A stretch of 64,000 nucleotides of DNA from Quercus robur (lineage: Eukaryota; Streptophyta; Magnoliopsida; Fagales; Fagaceae). This document shows, in pieces, positions 23,864 through 37,735 of the stretch. The translations under genes were made by a program, and so were the position numbers. The stretch is from the NCBI RefSeq assembly GCF_932294415.1, contig NC_065541.1:67734695-67798694 (forward strand). The letters are read 5' to 3'. The notes beneath the pieces were generated by a model. It did not search any database, was not told the origin of the DNA, and saw only the letters and a program-made list of their open reading frames with translations. Numbering within the stretch: the stretch's first letter is position 1; each line of letters begins with the position of its first letter.

Positions 23864-26800
23864 TAGAGGAGAGGAGATTAAGAAGCTGATGGACTTGGAA
23901 AATTGCATGTGGAATCAGCGTTCTAAGACAGAGTGGTTGAGAAATGGCAATCAAAACATGAAGTATTTCCACTGCAGAGCAACAGAGAAAAATAAAAGAA
24001 AATTCATTTCAGGCCTAGAGAATAAATAGGGAGTTTGGATTAAGGAGGAACATTAGGTTAGGGATTTGTTGGTTAATTACTACACTTCCCTTTTCACCAC
24101 GGCCTCTCCCACAGTTTTTGATGCAAACAAGAGTTACAGTAGCAATGAATGATGAGACCCTTTGAAGTAGGGGAAGTACTGTTTGCTCTCAAGCAAATGG
24201 ATGTAGAAACAGCTTCAGGCTCAAATGGTTTCCTTTCGCTGTTCTATAAACAATATTGGGATAAGGTCGGAATGGAAGTCTTAGAGGCAGTGCTTACAGC
24301 TCTTAATTCAAGTACCATCCTTGCAAACCTCAACCATACTTTTCTAAATCTCATTCCAAAAGTACAGAGCCCACGACGAGTCACTGATTTTAGACCTATT
24401 AGCTTGAGCAATGTGTTGTATAAATTGATAGCAAAGGTTCTAGCAAATCGCTTGAAACCTCTTCTTTCAAATCTGATCTCCGAGACCCAGAGTGCATTCA
24501 TGTCAAAGAGACTTATCATTGACAACATTCTCATTGCTCATGAAACTCTGCACTAATTGAAATAAAAAAGATCGGGTAAGATGGGGTATATAGCTTTGAA
24601 GCTTGACATGAACAAAGCGTATGATCGCGTTGAATGGATTTACTTGGGGAAGATTATGCTTAAGATGGGCTTTAACCAGAGGTGGATTAACCTTATTTCT
24701 ACTTGTATTCAATCGGTTACCTATGATCATGCTAAATGGTCAACCTCATGGTTTCATCTCCCCCACTCGAGGTTTGCACCAAGGTGACCTTTTGTCGCCC
24801 TACTTATTCCTATTGGTCACAAAGGGGCTGCATGCTCCATTCTAGAGAGCTAAAGAAGATGGAGATATAAGGGGAGTTTCTCTATGTCCAGTTGGTCCAT
24901 GGATCTCTCACTTGTTATTTGCCGATGATAGTTTGGTATTTTGCAAAGCCACCATTTCGGAGTGTGTGAAGATCCAAACAATCCTCCATTGTTATGAACA
25001 AGCTTTAGGTTAGAGAATCAATAGGGGAAAGACTAATCTTTTTTTCAGCTCAAATACACATGCTCAAACTCAAGCAGCTATTCAGAATTTCCTAAGCATC
25101 CCAGCAATTCAAAGATACGAGCATTATTTGGGTCTTCCATCTCTGGTGGGTTAGGAAAAAAAGAAGTTTTTCAGTATCATAAAAGAGAGAATTTGGAAAA
25201 AGTTAAAGGGTTGGAAGGAAAAGCTTTTAACACAAGTTAGCCGGGAGATTCTAATCAAGGCAGTAGTTCAAGCAATTCCTACATACACCATGTCTTACTT
25301 TAAGCTACCAAAAGGGCTTATACATGACTTTGAAACACTTATTAGGAAATTCTAGTGGGGGTACAAAGGGGAACAAAGAAGAATTCATTGGGTAAGTTGG
25401 GAGAAACTATGCCTTCCCAAAGGTGAAAGAGGAATGGGTTTTCAAGAGTTGGGAAAATTTAATGATTCTTTGCTAGCCAAGCAAATCTGGAGGCTTAAAA
25501 ACAATGAGGAATCTCTCTTTCACAAGGTTTTCAAAGCCAAGTTCTTTCTTGATTGTTCTATTTTGGATTGTGGAGCATACAACAAAGGGTCATACGCATG
25601 GAAAAGCCTTCTCCAGGCTAAACATGTAGTCAAATTGGAGGCAGTTTGGAGGGTGGGAAATGGTCAGGCTATTAAGATCAAGGGGGATAAATGAGTTCCT
25701 AAGGTCTTAGGTTCTAGGACTGCATTTCCAGTTTCAGTTTTGCATCTTGATTCAAAGGTATGCGATTTGATTGATCATGAAAATCATACTTGGAAAAGAG
25801 AGCTGATTGCTTAGGAATTTCTGCCTCATGAAGCAAAAACCATTGATGGACTACCTCTGAGTATTCAGGATGTACCTAATAAATTAGTATGGTTACACTC
25901 TCCTTAAGGGGACTATACATCTAGATCAACCTACCAACTGATGGCGAAGACAGAGAGAAGCTAGCAACCGAGTTGTTCATCTGGGGTGAGAAGCGGCAAG
26001 ATGTGGAAGGGAATCTGGAATTTACAGGTCCCCCAAAAATTTAAACACATGCTTTGGAGAGCAGCAAATGAGGTCATCCCTACTCTTTATAATTTGATGT
26101 GTAGAAATGTCGTAAAATCTACGTATTGTCCAAATTGTAAAGATGCTTGTGAAGACACCATTCATGCTCTATGGGGTTGCTAGATGCTTGTTGTGACTTG
26201 GGGAGCAGATGAGGAGCTGAAGAGATTGATCAAGTATAAATTTCATGCATTTGCAGATTTTTTGGAGTTGGCTTTTTTGATGAAGGACCATATTGATGTT
26301 AATCTCCTAGCCATCAATCTTTGGCTTATCTGGAATAAGAGGACCAATGACAGAGTAGGCTCAACATTTTTGGACTTTCATTTGATCCAGGCAAAAGCTG
26401 AAATCCTCTTTCAAGATTTCCAATTTGCTCAAGAGAAAAAGAACAGAGTCTTCATAACCAATGGCAAAGTTGTTAGATGGATTCCTCCCATCTCCCCTTG
26501 GTATAAACTCAACTTCGATGGGGCAGTTTTCAATGAGCAGGGAGCTGTAGGATTAGGTGTCATGATTCAAGATTGTTTTGGTTGTGTGATTGGAGCCTTA
26601 TCAAAGCAAATTCCCATCCTAGTTTCTGCTGCTACTGTTGCAAGGGAGGTTAGTGTTTTCGATATTGAAATGGAAGGAGATGTAGAGGTCATTCTAAAAG
26701 TGCTCCTGGCAAGTGATGTGAGTCACCTTAAATATGGTCATGTCCTATGTGATATCCTTGTATTAGTTGGTGAGTTTTGTTTTTGTTGTTTTTCACATAT

Positions 26801-27001
26801 TAAGCATGTTGGCAACTCAGTTGCCCATTTCCTTGCCACAAATTCTAAATTTGGCAAATGAGCTGCAAGTGTGGATGGAATCTGTCCTTGAAGATATAAA
26901 TCCACTTGTAATAAGGGATCAAGTGTAATCTGTCCCATATTTTTTCAATAAATTTCTTTGGCTAACTAGGCCGGATTCTCCCAAAAAAGAAAAAAAAAAA
27001 A
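23864..27001 (+). mobile_element. L1-type LINE with RNase H, 5'-truncated, broken
   Basis: ORF2 remnants occur in order. An endonuclease-to-RT linker comes first (WLRNGNQNMKYFH, 23930-23975). Reverse transcriptase follows (LIPKVQSPRRVTDFRPISLSN near 24345-24410; [15 protein letters not shown] near 24595-24640; active-site FADDSL near 24918-24935). Next are a zinc-finger RVT region (CRNVVKSTYCPNC..C near 26100-26150) and an RNase H domain (NFDGAVFNEQGAVGLGV near 26512-26565; HVGNSVAHFLA near 26800-26840). Stops and frameshifts interrupt it in many places and the endonuclease is missing. A poly-A tail ends at 27001. No convincing target duplication was found. Confidence 0.88.
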
Positions 27002-30000
27002 GATATCTAGAGTTACCGTTAGCTTAATTAATAGAATTTATTGTCTACAAATAAGAGAATAAATTGAAATTCTATGATATCTAAAAATGATAATAAGAAG
27101 GCTAAAATGTAAATTACACATTCTAAATTTGATTAAAATTCATTTTAGCTTTTTGACTTTACTTTTATTCAATTGAGTTCCTTAAATTTCAAATTTATTC
27201 AATTCAAGAGACGTGGCACTTATGATCTTCTATTTTTTTCTCCTTCATGTAGGACTTTTCCTTCTCATGTAGTGTGAGCCTTACTTCCTATCTTTTTCTT
27301 CCTAAAATGTGGGAAGTCCAAGATTGTGACCACTCGAGAGTTTGCTTGACTAGATTGCAAGGAGACAGGCGCTAGCTTTCACCATGGAATCAGAGGTTCT
27401 CGAACATATACAAAACATGAAGCTCACTATGGATGAAAACGTGGCTAAATCTTCGTAATCTTCGGGCTAGCATTAAAGTTTTCTTGATTCGGCGCTATTT
27501 CAGTTTTGAAATCCCATAACGCATCAGTTACGTCACCACAGCTGGACACAGTTTATGTAGCGGTTTCAAAATCAAAACCATAGCAATCAAACACCATAAC
27601 ACCCTAGCCCCATAACATCCCAATAATACAGCCACACCTAAACATCCCAAATGCGCCAGTTTCAATCCAAAAACAATCAAAGAACCCATTAACTATCACT
27701 GAAAATCAAGGCAACAACTTATTCTCGGCTCCAATTAGCTATGACGCAAACCAAACACATCCCCAAACCCTAGACCCACCCTCATGTGACCAACTTAAAA
27801 AAAAAAAAAAACACATGCGAAAAAAAATGGCGCGTTCCCCAACCACACCTCAAACCGAGTCCTCACAGGCTAGCATATTGAAATTGGGCACGAAGAGACA
27901 AAATGAGACCTACGAGCATGGGAATGATGAAGAAAAGCGGTTTAAGATCATGGACAGCAAGATACAAACTGGACTATCAACAGTAGAGGCTGATGCTCAG
28001 CCCTGCTAAGCACAATGATCGTCCTAAGTTGGAATTGCCGGGGGCTTGGGAACTACTGAGCAGTTGAAGTCGTTTTCGAATTGGTAAGGAAAAAACTCCG
28101 ACAATTTTGTTCCTTATGGAAACAAAATTGTCTATTCGAGAGATGGAACTGATTAAAACGGAGTTGGGCTTTTTATGGTATGCTAGCTGTGTCTTGTGAA
28201 GGGTATAAGGGATAGCACTACTTTGGAAGGCAGATGTGACTGTAGACACACAAACCTATTCACCAAACTATATTGATGTGAGCGTACAAGCACATAACTC
28301 ATCTCTATGGAGATTAACAGGGATGTATGGCCACCCGGAGCAAGAACTCAAAGCAGAAACATGGAGACTCATGAGACACCTACATGCCCGAGCATCTCTT
28401 CCTTGGTTATGCTTAGGTGACTTCAATGACATCTTGTCCTCTGATGAAAAAAATGGAGGCAACATAAGACCAATGGCTCCAATGGTTGAATTCCGACACA
28501 TACTCCTCCATTGTGGATTGATTGACATGGGATTCAATGGCTATCGGTATAAATAAAGGAATGGTGGACAGGCGGTGGCTTTTGTTAAAGAAAGATAGGA
28601 TAGGGTAGTTGCAACAACGGAGTAGCACGAGATGTTCCCGAGAACAAAAATGAGCCATCTTTCAGTATCCTTTTTCGACCATGATCCTATTCTGATAGAC
28701 ATGGCTCCACCTATCCAACCCCACAGATGAAGACACAAAATCCAGCGGTTTGAATAGAAGTGGGTGGCTCACACTAATTGCAAGATGATAATCCGGGAAT
28801 CATGGAATTAGATTCAACCACACGGCAGCCCCATGTATTGCCTATTTGAAAAAAAAAAAATGTAGAATGGACCTTATAGCTTGGAGCCGTGTCACCTTTG
28901 GGAATACTAGAACTCGGCTTAAGACTAAACAAGAAGAACTTACCACACTTATGGAATTAGGGTATGGGCAGAATGTGGAGAGGATTCATGGAGTGAAAAA
29001 GGAGATAAATGAGGTTTTACACCATGAGGAGGTATTTTGGAGACAAAGGTCGAGATCCATATGGCTACTGGTGGGGGATAAAAATACAAAAAATTTCCAC
29101 CAATGGGTGAGCCAGCGGAGAAGAAAAAACAACATTGTGGGGTTATATGACAGGGACGGAGAGTGGCACACCGATGAGGATAAAATAACCAGCATATCTG
29201 AGGAGTATTACAAGCAACTCTTTACATCTTCCACTCCTTTGGATATGGATGACGTGATTGAATCAGTATCGAGTGGTGATGGAGGGTATGACACAATCTT
29301 TGACCCACCCTTATATGGAGGAAGAAGTGAAAACCGCTCTTTTTCAGATGCACCCATCTAAATCACCGGGGTCTGATGGTATGTCGCCTTTCTTTTTTAA
29401 AAAAATTTGGCATATTTTTGGACATGATGTTACTACTGTTGTATTTTTTGTTTTACACTCAAGGAGATACCTAAGAAAAATGAACTATACACATATTGTT
29501 CTTATCCCAAAAAAAAAAGATCCAGAATATATTATGGAATTTCGTCCAATTAGTTTGGGAAATGTTGTATCCCGAATTATTTCTAAGGTCCTTGCAAATA
29601 GGATAAAGCCCATCTTACCCAATGTAATATCTGACTCACAAAGTGCTTTCATGCCTGAATTATAACAAATATTACTACAGTGGCTTTTGAAATGATCCAT
29701 CGTATGAGAAACAATAGAAAATGAAAGAAAGGCCACATGGCGGTCAAACTTGACATCAGCAAGGCATATGACAAAGTGGAGTGGGAGTTCCTCCAAAAGA
29801 TAATGCTAAAAATTGGCCTACTCAAGCAATGGGCCAACCTAGCCATGGAAACTATGCGCATTGCATCATACTCGACCCTTATCAATGGAGAACCCAAAGG
29901 ATTCATCACATCGACTTGTGGCATAAAACAAGGAGACCCTTTGTCTCCTTACCTATTCCTATTATGTGGAGAGGGTCTCTCCTCTCTCATCCGTAGAGCC

Positions 30001-31554
30001 ATGGAAAACCAACATTTGAAAGGTGTGTTGCCTTGTAATGGTGGGGTCAAGCTCTCACACTTATTATTTGTAGATGACAGCTTACTCTTTTGTGAGGCAA
30101 CAACTACTGAATGCTGAAACCTACTTGAGATACAAGAATTGTATGAGAGAGCATCGAGTCAAGCTATATACAAACAAAAAACGACACTCTTTTTCAGCCC
30201 AAACACAAGACCACAGGTGAAGCTAGCCATTTAAAACATGCTGAGAGCACAAATCATGACCGATTGTGAGAGGTATCTTGGGTTACCTATGGTGGGAGGC
30301 AAATCAAAGGTGAGCACCTTCAGGCAGGCACAGGAGCGGGTAACAAAAAGAGTGATGGGATGGAAAGAAAAAAAATATATCTCAAAGGTAGGAAGAGAGG
30401 TGTTAATCAAGACGGTAGCACAAGCGATCCCAACCTACTCCATGAGCATGTTCAAAATATCGAAGAAGATTTGTGAAGACATAAACTTGGCATTAGAAAA
30501 ATATTGGTGGGGTCAAACACAAGATGAGAAGAAAATTCATTGGATTAAATGGAGCAAGTTGTGTAATCTGAAGGATAGAGGAGGAATGGGGTTTAAGGAT
30601 ATCCATGCATTTAATCTCGCCATGCTAGCCAAACAAGCATGGCGACTGATCCAAGAAAACTACTTTTTTTTTTCTTAAGAATATACAAGGTGCGTTACTT
30701 TCATAATTGCCCATTTATGGAGGCAGATCTGGGGCACAACCCCTCATTTGTGTGGAGAAGTTTGCTTAAGACTAAGGACCTGATCTGGGTAGCCATAGTT
30801 TGGAAGGTGGGTGATGGAAGGAGTATCAAGATTGATGACCATAGGTAGTTACCACACCCCCCACAATTCAGACCTGATGCAGGTAAAAATATGAGGGTAT
30901 GCGACCTCTTCAACCCAAACATAAGGCAGTGGCACTTGCAACTACTCCTCGATACCTTCAGGCCCACCATTGTGGCGAATATTCAACTTATCAATCTCGG
31001 TACAACAACTAGCTGTGATAAACTAGTATGGAAGGAGAATAAGAAGGGCCTCTTCTCAATCAAAACAGCATATCAAGTAGCAAGCCGCATGAAGCAAGTA
31101 GAACAAGTGGAGCATTCCTCGGCACGGGTGGACAAGAAGATGTGGAACCGTATATGGCAGCTACATGTACCTCTAAAGGTTAGGAACTTTGTCTAGCGGA
31201 CGTGCTCTGATATACTCCTAACCCACACGAACCTATGCTGAAGGAAGGTCCCACTGGACCCAACCTATGAAGTATGCCAGTAGCACGACGAGACAACGAC
31301 TCATGCTCTTTAGGGATGTCCTATGGCCATGAATGTAGGGGTGATATTGGCGGGGAAACTATAGAAACGAAGCTCATCTGTAGAGGATTTATATATCTTG
31401 GTGTGAGAACTGATGACTATGCTTTCGACAAAAGAACTAGAAGTGTAGGCTATAGTATCCTAGTCTATCTGGAATGCACGAAATAGGTACCACTTCGACA
31501 AAAAACAAACCCACCCTAGCGACATTCTACGAGGAGCAATGAATCTGCTGTAAG

Positions 31555-33535
31555 TAGGGTTGTCCACGGGTCGGGTCGGGTCGGGTTTGGGCCTAACTCG
31601 GACTCGACCCGACTAGATCGGGTTACCAAAATTGCAACCCGCAACCGACCCGATATATGGGTCAAACCCGAAGTTTCGAGTCATCGGTTAATCGGGTCGG
31701 ATTGGTCGGTTTGGCGAGTTTGGGCTGAATTTGTGATTTTACATAATTTTTTTTTTAAACTCAATTTTTGACAAGCCTTTTGGGCCCAAATTAGTGGGCT
31801 TACTTTTAATAAGATTTATATATTTTTGAACCATTATATATATCATATGGGCCTCTTTTCACATCCTTTATTTCAAATTGGGCCTTCAAGCTCAGCTTTT
31901 ATGCTATTAAACAACTTTTAATCTTTTGGGTCTCCAAGCCTTATTAGTACAAATTTAATATTTCTAGCTCACACCTAATGACAACAAATACAGTAAATAA
32001 CACAAAAAAACCTGGGCCATTAGCAAGCACATAAAAACACATAATCTCTTTCTAACCACCTGTTAAAACCACACAATACAAGAAAGAAAAAATTTTCAAA
32101 ATGCCCTTAGCATTAAGACCTAGGCAGTACCTTAAAAATCCAAAAACAAATCAAGAAAGTCTAATAAGCACAAAAGCACATCTTAACCTATTAAACCAGC
32201 CAAGTTATGCCAACCATTCCATACATGTAACACAACTTACACAAGCCAGCAAACAAATTCTAACAAATAATTCAATCACAACCACACCACAAGTATGACA
32301 ACAAAAGATAACAAGAGCATCTTGCAATATTTCCATAGAGCCAGAGAAGGCAAAAAGGTAGTTACTACAAGTGTTAAGACAGTAAACTACCAAGGCAGTA
32401 GCTACTTATAATTAGTTACAATTATGAAATACCTAAGTATTTCCAAAAAAATAGCTTTTCTAAAGCATTAAAGAGCAACTACTCTATAGTTTTGTCCATG
32501 ACTAATAGAAAAGAAAACCTATAAACTTAATAAGATTTCTTTCCTATAAGCAAGAGTTAACAAGTTAGAAAAGCACTATTGTCCAAAAGAACTTCCAATA
32601 TGTATCCAAAAATCTACCTCCTATACAAAAAGTGTCCTTCCTCCTACAAGAAAAAGGGCAAAAAGAGATTTATCAACAAAAATATAAGGACAAGACCAAA
32701 AAATACAGAATAGTAATAACAAAAAATAATAGAGAGGGCAAAACCAAACTCAATAGAAACAATAGTAAGGGCAGAAACTTACCCAGTTAGTGATTAGTCA
32801 TCAACACTAATTGGGATACCTTTGCTTGAGCTTGAACTTCCACCACCTGCTGCTGCTGCTTGACGTATAACTAGAAAAGAGAAAGAAATGAAGGCTATTA
32901 GATTAAATTTCATTTGCATGACACATTTAATAGCACTTAATAGACAAAAAGTTTGGAAGTTAACATATTACCTAAATCATGAAATTCATCTTCCAAGACC
33001 TCTACCTCATCCTTTGATTTGCGAAAAGAAATTGGAACCAAGGCTTGAAGCCAATCTTGTGCACAAACAAGATTTTGAACCATGAGTGGAGAAGGTGAAC
33101 TCTGAAATGGATCAAGTATGCGTCCTCCGGTACTAAACGCTGACTCAAAAGCAACACTAGAAACAGGTACAGCCAGCACATCCCTAGCCAATTTGGACAG
33201 CACTTGATACATATTTGAATTGACCTTCCACCACCCCAATATCTCAAATTTCACATCCCCCCTTCTACTTTCACAATTTTCATCTAAATATTTGTCAATC
33301 TCATTGCTACACCCTATAGACTGCTCAGCCTCCAAGAAACGGTCAAACCTAGAATTAACCATCGCATATGGATCGCTACAGCCAATTGACTCACCTTCTA
33401 TGTGTGTCCTCTCACTCCCACTAGGTACTTGTACATTTGGTGAATCAACACAAGAGTAATAATCATACAACTTGACCAAGGAACCCCTCACCAATTCAAC
33501 CATCACATCAGCCACTTCATTCCCATAAATTTCAG

Positions 33536-33584
<49 letters not shown>

Positions 33585-36500
33585 TCAAAAACCTTAACTT
33601 CTTTCTTGGATCAAGAACCACAGCCACATACAAGAGATGATTCATTTTATCCCCTTTCCCCCAATACTTATCAAACTTAGCTTCCATTTTAATTGCCATG
33701 TTTTTCAAGAGGTGGTTTTGAGATTTACTTAAATGGGAAATATTCTCTTGAATGACAAACATCTCATCAAAAAAGGTGTTTGCAGTAACATACAAAGAAC
33801 CTGAAAACTTTTTCGTTGCATTGTAAAAAAGTTTCAAAAAACCTACAAATGTCCTACAATTTTAGAAATCAATACCACTAGGAGATCCCATACCACCACT
33901 ATTCTCCTTGTTCATAAAATATGAAAAATAACTATCATCCTCATAGTCCATTCGTAGGAACACTTTCTTAAATTTTTGTGCGATTTCTAACATGAGGTAG
34001 GTAGAGTTCCACCTAGTTGGTACATCTAGACAAAGAAGGGACTTAGACTTAATACCTAATCTCTCCACAAGACCCACAAAAGTTTGATTCCTATTTGGTG
34101 TGGACTTCACATACCTCACAGCTTCACGCACCTTAGCAATGGATGCATCAATTTCTCTCATACCATCCCCCACAATTAGATTTAGGATATGTGCACAACA
34201 CCTCATGTGTAAGAACTCATGTTCTAAAACAGTCCCCTCCCAATCTTTAGTTACATTTTCCAAAAGCTTAATGGTGGCACCATTTGAGCTAGCATTGTCC
34301 ACTGTTAAAGTGAATATGCCATTAATACCCCACTCATGCAAACACATCTCAATCTTTCTCCCTATAGTCTCCCCCTTATGGTCTTCAACTTGACAAAAAT
34401 TCAAAATTCGCTTATGCAACTTCCAATCATCATCAATAAAATGTCCTGTAAGGGACATATAACACAGATTTTGAATACTAGTCCATGTGTCCGTAGTAAG
34501 ACACACCCTACGACCCTTCAAGGCCCCCCTTAGTTTCTCTCTCTCAACACCATAAATGCCAATCACATCCCTAGCCACAGTTTGACGAGATGGGATATCC
34601 TTAATTCGCAACTTAGGTTGTAAGGTTGTCGAATATCTTTGAAATCCATACCCTTCAACAAACTTAAAAGGCAACTCATCTATTATAACCATTTCAGCGA
34701 GTGCCTTCCTAGAAGCCTCAACAGTAAAGGCTGTTGGTACAAGCTGAAACCCTTCCTCCCCATCCTTTTTGGGTTCAAACGCTAAAGTTTGTTGCCCTTT
34801 AAGTGTAACTCTATTGGGGTTCTTAACACAAACTGACATATGATTCAATAAATTAGTAGTACCATGCCCCTTACTATCAGCTAGATAAGTTTTTTGACAG
34901 TAATTGCAAACGGCCTTAAAATGACCCTCACCAATATCTACTTTTTCAAAATTGTCCCAAGCAATAGACTTTTTCCTATTATTACACACCTTGCCTTTAT
35001 CTTTAGGTGGAAGTGGGGGAACCTCAGCATTAGTTGGAGTGGTAGTAGGTACAGCTTAGGCAACAGGTTCAGCTTGGGCAGTAGGTGTTGTTTGAGAAGG
35101 GGGTGCATCACTAGAGGGTTCCATAACCTAAAGGCATCGAATTTATGCATTAGCAAACAACCATAAAAAAACTAATCCTAAGAAAAATCATTGTAGTTAA
35201 CCTCTTAGAAGGCAAAGTCACATACACTGGAGCTTTGTAGAATAAGAAATATCATTGTGCATAAGAATTGACTTCACAAGTACTGATTGGAATGTATCCT
35301 CAATCAACTAACAAGATTGACCAAAAAATTTAGAAGACAATGTGCAAAAATATATCAAATTATCAAGTCTAGTGAAAGGGTGCATCATATTTGAATCTCT
35401 ATCTAATTGTCAAAGGATTCATATGAGTATCAAACTTACAATTAAGAATGACATTTTCTATAATTTAAAAGGAAAAAAGGAGGACTTCTAAACTCTCAGT
35501 TGATGAGAAGATAACACAATCCTATTTAGTATGATAACTCTAATCAAGACATGAAGCAATGGATTGATATAACATTTTACATGTAAATAAACACTACATA
35601 GATTGGGTGGCCTAACAGCTCTGATGAGAAAGAGTAAATAAAAGCCTCAAAAAGAAATTACAAAGACATATCATTGTCAATTTGCAAACACAATTATTGC
35701 AGTCAGACATTCCTCAAACAATGACAAAACTCACAAGTAACACAAACAATAACAAGAAGTTAAAAGAGATACAACATAAGAGAAATGATACCTCAGAGAA
35801 CTCTTAGCTATTAGGGATTCAACCTTGCAAAGGAAGCAAAAAGCCTACTTGAACAACTTTCAAGTATATTGATCATTAAAAAAACAAAAAAACAAAACAA
35901 GGAATAAAACAGGGCAGATACAAATCACACTCAGAGTCAGAGCACACTAGAATAATGAATCAAACTAACTATAATGATAACACAAACAAACACACTCAAG
36001 GGTTCTATCTTTGAAAAGTGATAAATCAAGTCTTTGACCAACAAATCAAATTTAAAAAATTAGGGTTTCATCTTTGAATCCAATCTATTGTTCAGTTTTG
36101 GCCCCTAATCTTTAAGTTTTAAATCATTTGAACAAGATCCCTAAGTTGCTTTTCATATGATTCTTATTACATATCAAAAAATAAATCATTTGAACAAAAT
36201 GATAAACCCATATCACAAACACAAAATACCGAAAAAGAGGGATGAAAAGGGAAATTTTTTTTTCCTGATCTGAGACTAGGAAGTCGAGACTAAGAGGCTG
36301 AGAAGACCCATGGAGTGAAGACGACAACGTCAGGTGGGCTGTGAGGCGGCAGCAACAACAACCAGCAACCCGTTTTGATGTAAAGGAGTATTTGTTTCAA
36401 AATAAAAAGGAGAGATTTTGAAATCACTAGAGAGACTAGAGAGCAGAGAGAATAGAGAACACTCGGAAAAGACCAATTTGTAAGAAAGAGAGATGAGGGT

Positions 36501-37084
36501 TTTGAGTCTGAGCCGAGTAAGGAGGGGCATGGAAAATCTAATTTTGATTTTGAAAAGTGTAGTCGAGTACCTACTTGAAACCCTAAACCTAAACCATGAT
36601 TCATGACCAGAGCTAGAGGCATGGGAAAGTGAAAATATGAGTTTGATTTGAAGGGTAGCTGACTAGCTGTTGGGGCAGGTAGAGAGAAAGAGAGAGAGAG
36701 AGAGAGTGAAGTGAAGACTGAAGTGAAGTGAATGGAGGTGTTCTAAATCTGATTTTCTTTTGTGTGGAAGCTGTGAAATTTCAGCTTTTAGTCCCATCCT
36801 CTTGCAACCTTGCGTGTAGCATTAAGCAAATCAACTTTTAGTCCAATCAAGTAGACTCCTCTCTTCAGAGTTCAGACTTCACATGATCTGAGATAACCCA
36901 CATATATTTTTTTTTTAATCTTAAACCATTGGTCGGGTCGAGTTTTACGGGTTTTTAACCCAGTCCACCCGAACCAATTATTCGGGTTTTATTAGAGATA
37001 GACCCGAATCCGACCCGCCATGGACTTCAGGTCCACCCACTGGGCCTCGGGTTGGTCGGGTCTTCTACCCGCTTGACACCCTTA
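31555..37084 (-). mobile_element. hAT-family DNA transposon, 5.5 kb
   Basis: Termini TAGGGTTGTCCACGGG and, inverted, TAAGGGTGTCAAGCGGG are imperfect inverted repeats rich in GGGTCGGG/CCCGACC subterminal motifs. The 8-bp flanks GCTGTAAG (31547-31554) and GTTGCAAG (37085-37092) match at six positions, fitting an old hAT duplication. The transposase lies on the minus strand at 35124-32794. The ~1.9 kb between the transposase start and the right end is AT-rich and apparently non-coding. Inserted in the 3' part of the LINE at 27209-37275. Confidence 0.85.
32794..35124 (-). pseudogene. hAT transposase (BED zinc finger, RICESLEEPER-like), inactive
   Basis: Start ATG at 35124 (MEPSSDAPPS), Pro/Thr-rich leader, BED finger (CNYCQKTY..LLNHMSVC near 34900-34810), catalytic-core blocks (LTTDTWTS, TLTVDNASSNG), and C-terminal hAT dimerisation (ILGWWKVNSN, SVAFESAFSTGGRIL near 33230-33110). 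A final exon is inferred: donor after 32972, acceptor before 32870, completing ..VIRQAAAAGGG..ISVDD with stop at 32794. It is broken by a stop in the leader (near 35058), a stop near 33862 where homologues have a tryptophan-like position, and a 46-base homopolymer (A on plus strand, 33537-33582) in the coding region. Family role: cut-and-paste transposition. Confidence 0.85.
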
Positions 37085-37735
37085 GTTGCAAGACTACCAG
37101 CAGCTCTGCCAATGAATATATGGTAGTGTTGTTTAGCAATGTTTTATTTGCACATACAAACTTGTGCCTAGCCAAGTATTCATATGATGTATTAAGTTGG
37201 CCTGGCGTTGTTTTGTACCTCTCTATTTGTATCAATAAAATTCTATCTTTACTATAAAAAAAAAAAAAAAAAAAATCAATTCAAGCATTTTTGTCCAATT
37301 TTGTTAAAAAATTACAGTCAAGTATGCAATTAACTAATTAAAAAATATTTTTTGAAAAAACAAATTGACCTCATAAAAAATGAATATTTTTTTTTTAAAA
37401 TTTTATAGTTATTCTTTGTGAGAAAAAATTATTAAATTTTTTTTAATTAAATTGGACAGAAAACTTGAATTGAATAAGTTTGAAACTTAAAGAACTCAAT
37501 TGAATGTAAGTAAAATTAGAGGACTGAAATAAATTTAAGTGTTAAACCTCAAACCTAAGGATGCAATTTACATTTGAGCCTAATAATAATTTCTACCAAA
37601 TAATAATAATAATAATACGAAGGTTGTTTTTAGATTTTATGTAAATTTTCCGAAATTTGAAATATATGGACTCGTTAAGATAGGATTGGGGAAGTGTGAA
37701 GTAGTGTATGAAATAGCAGAGAGAAGTGAAAAGAA

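Larger units (their letters stand above)
27209..37275 (+). mobile_element. L1-type LINE, near full-length, interrupted by a hAT element
   Basis: Flanked by TCAATTCAAG at 27199-27208 and 37276-37285, with a poly-A tail at 37257-37275. A leader is followed by an ORF1 start near 27384 (MESEVLEHIQNMKLT) that is mostly deleted. ORF2 starts at 28015 (MIVLSWNCRGLGN): endonuclease (WLCLGDFNDIL near 28407-28440; FDHDPILIDM near 28676-28705), then RT (KSPGSDGMSPFFFK near 29355; FRPISLGN near 29541; AVKLDISKAYDKVEW near 29737; active-site FVDDSL near 30067), then a zinc-finger RVT region near 31040-31290. Several stops and frameshifts are present. No RNase H was found, unlike its neighbour at 23864. The hAT insertion occupies 31555-37084; the remaining 3' end is 37085-37275. 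Confidence 0.88.
27100..37580. mobile_element. Mutator-like MITE split by nested insertions
   Basis: The left arm (27100-27208) and right arm (about 37465-37580) are inverted repeats of ~115 bp. They start GGCTAAAATGTAAATT and, inverted, GGCTCAAATGTAAATT, and both reach ATTCAATTGAGTTC..TTATTCAATTCAAG. Flanking 9-bp sequences TAATAAGAA (27091-27099) and TAATAATAA (37581-37589) match at eight positions, as expected for an aged Mutator-type duplication. Everything from 27209 to 37275 is a later LINE insertion. The same superfamily appears at 44166-44510. Confidence 0.75.

Noticed and set aside
36124-36622. Minus-strand frames in the right part of the hAT element
   Set aside because: No domain, skewed composition and no link to the transposase frame; taken as non-coding subterminal DNA.
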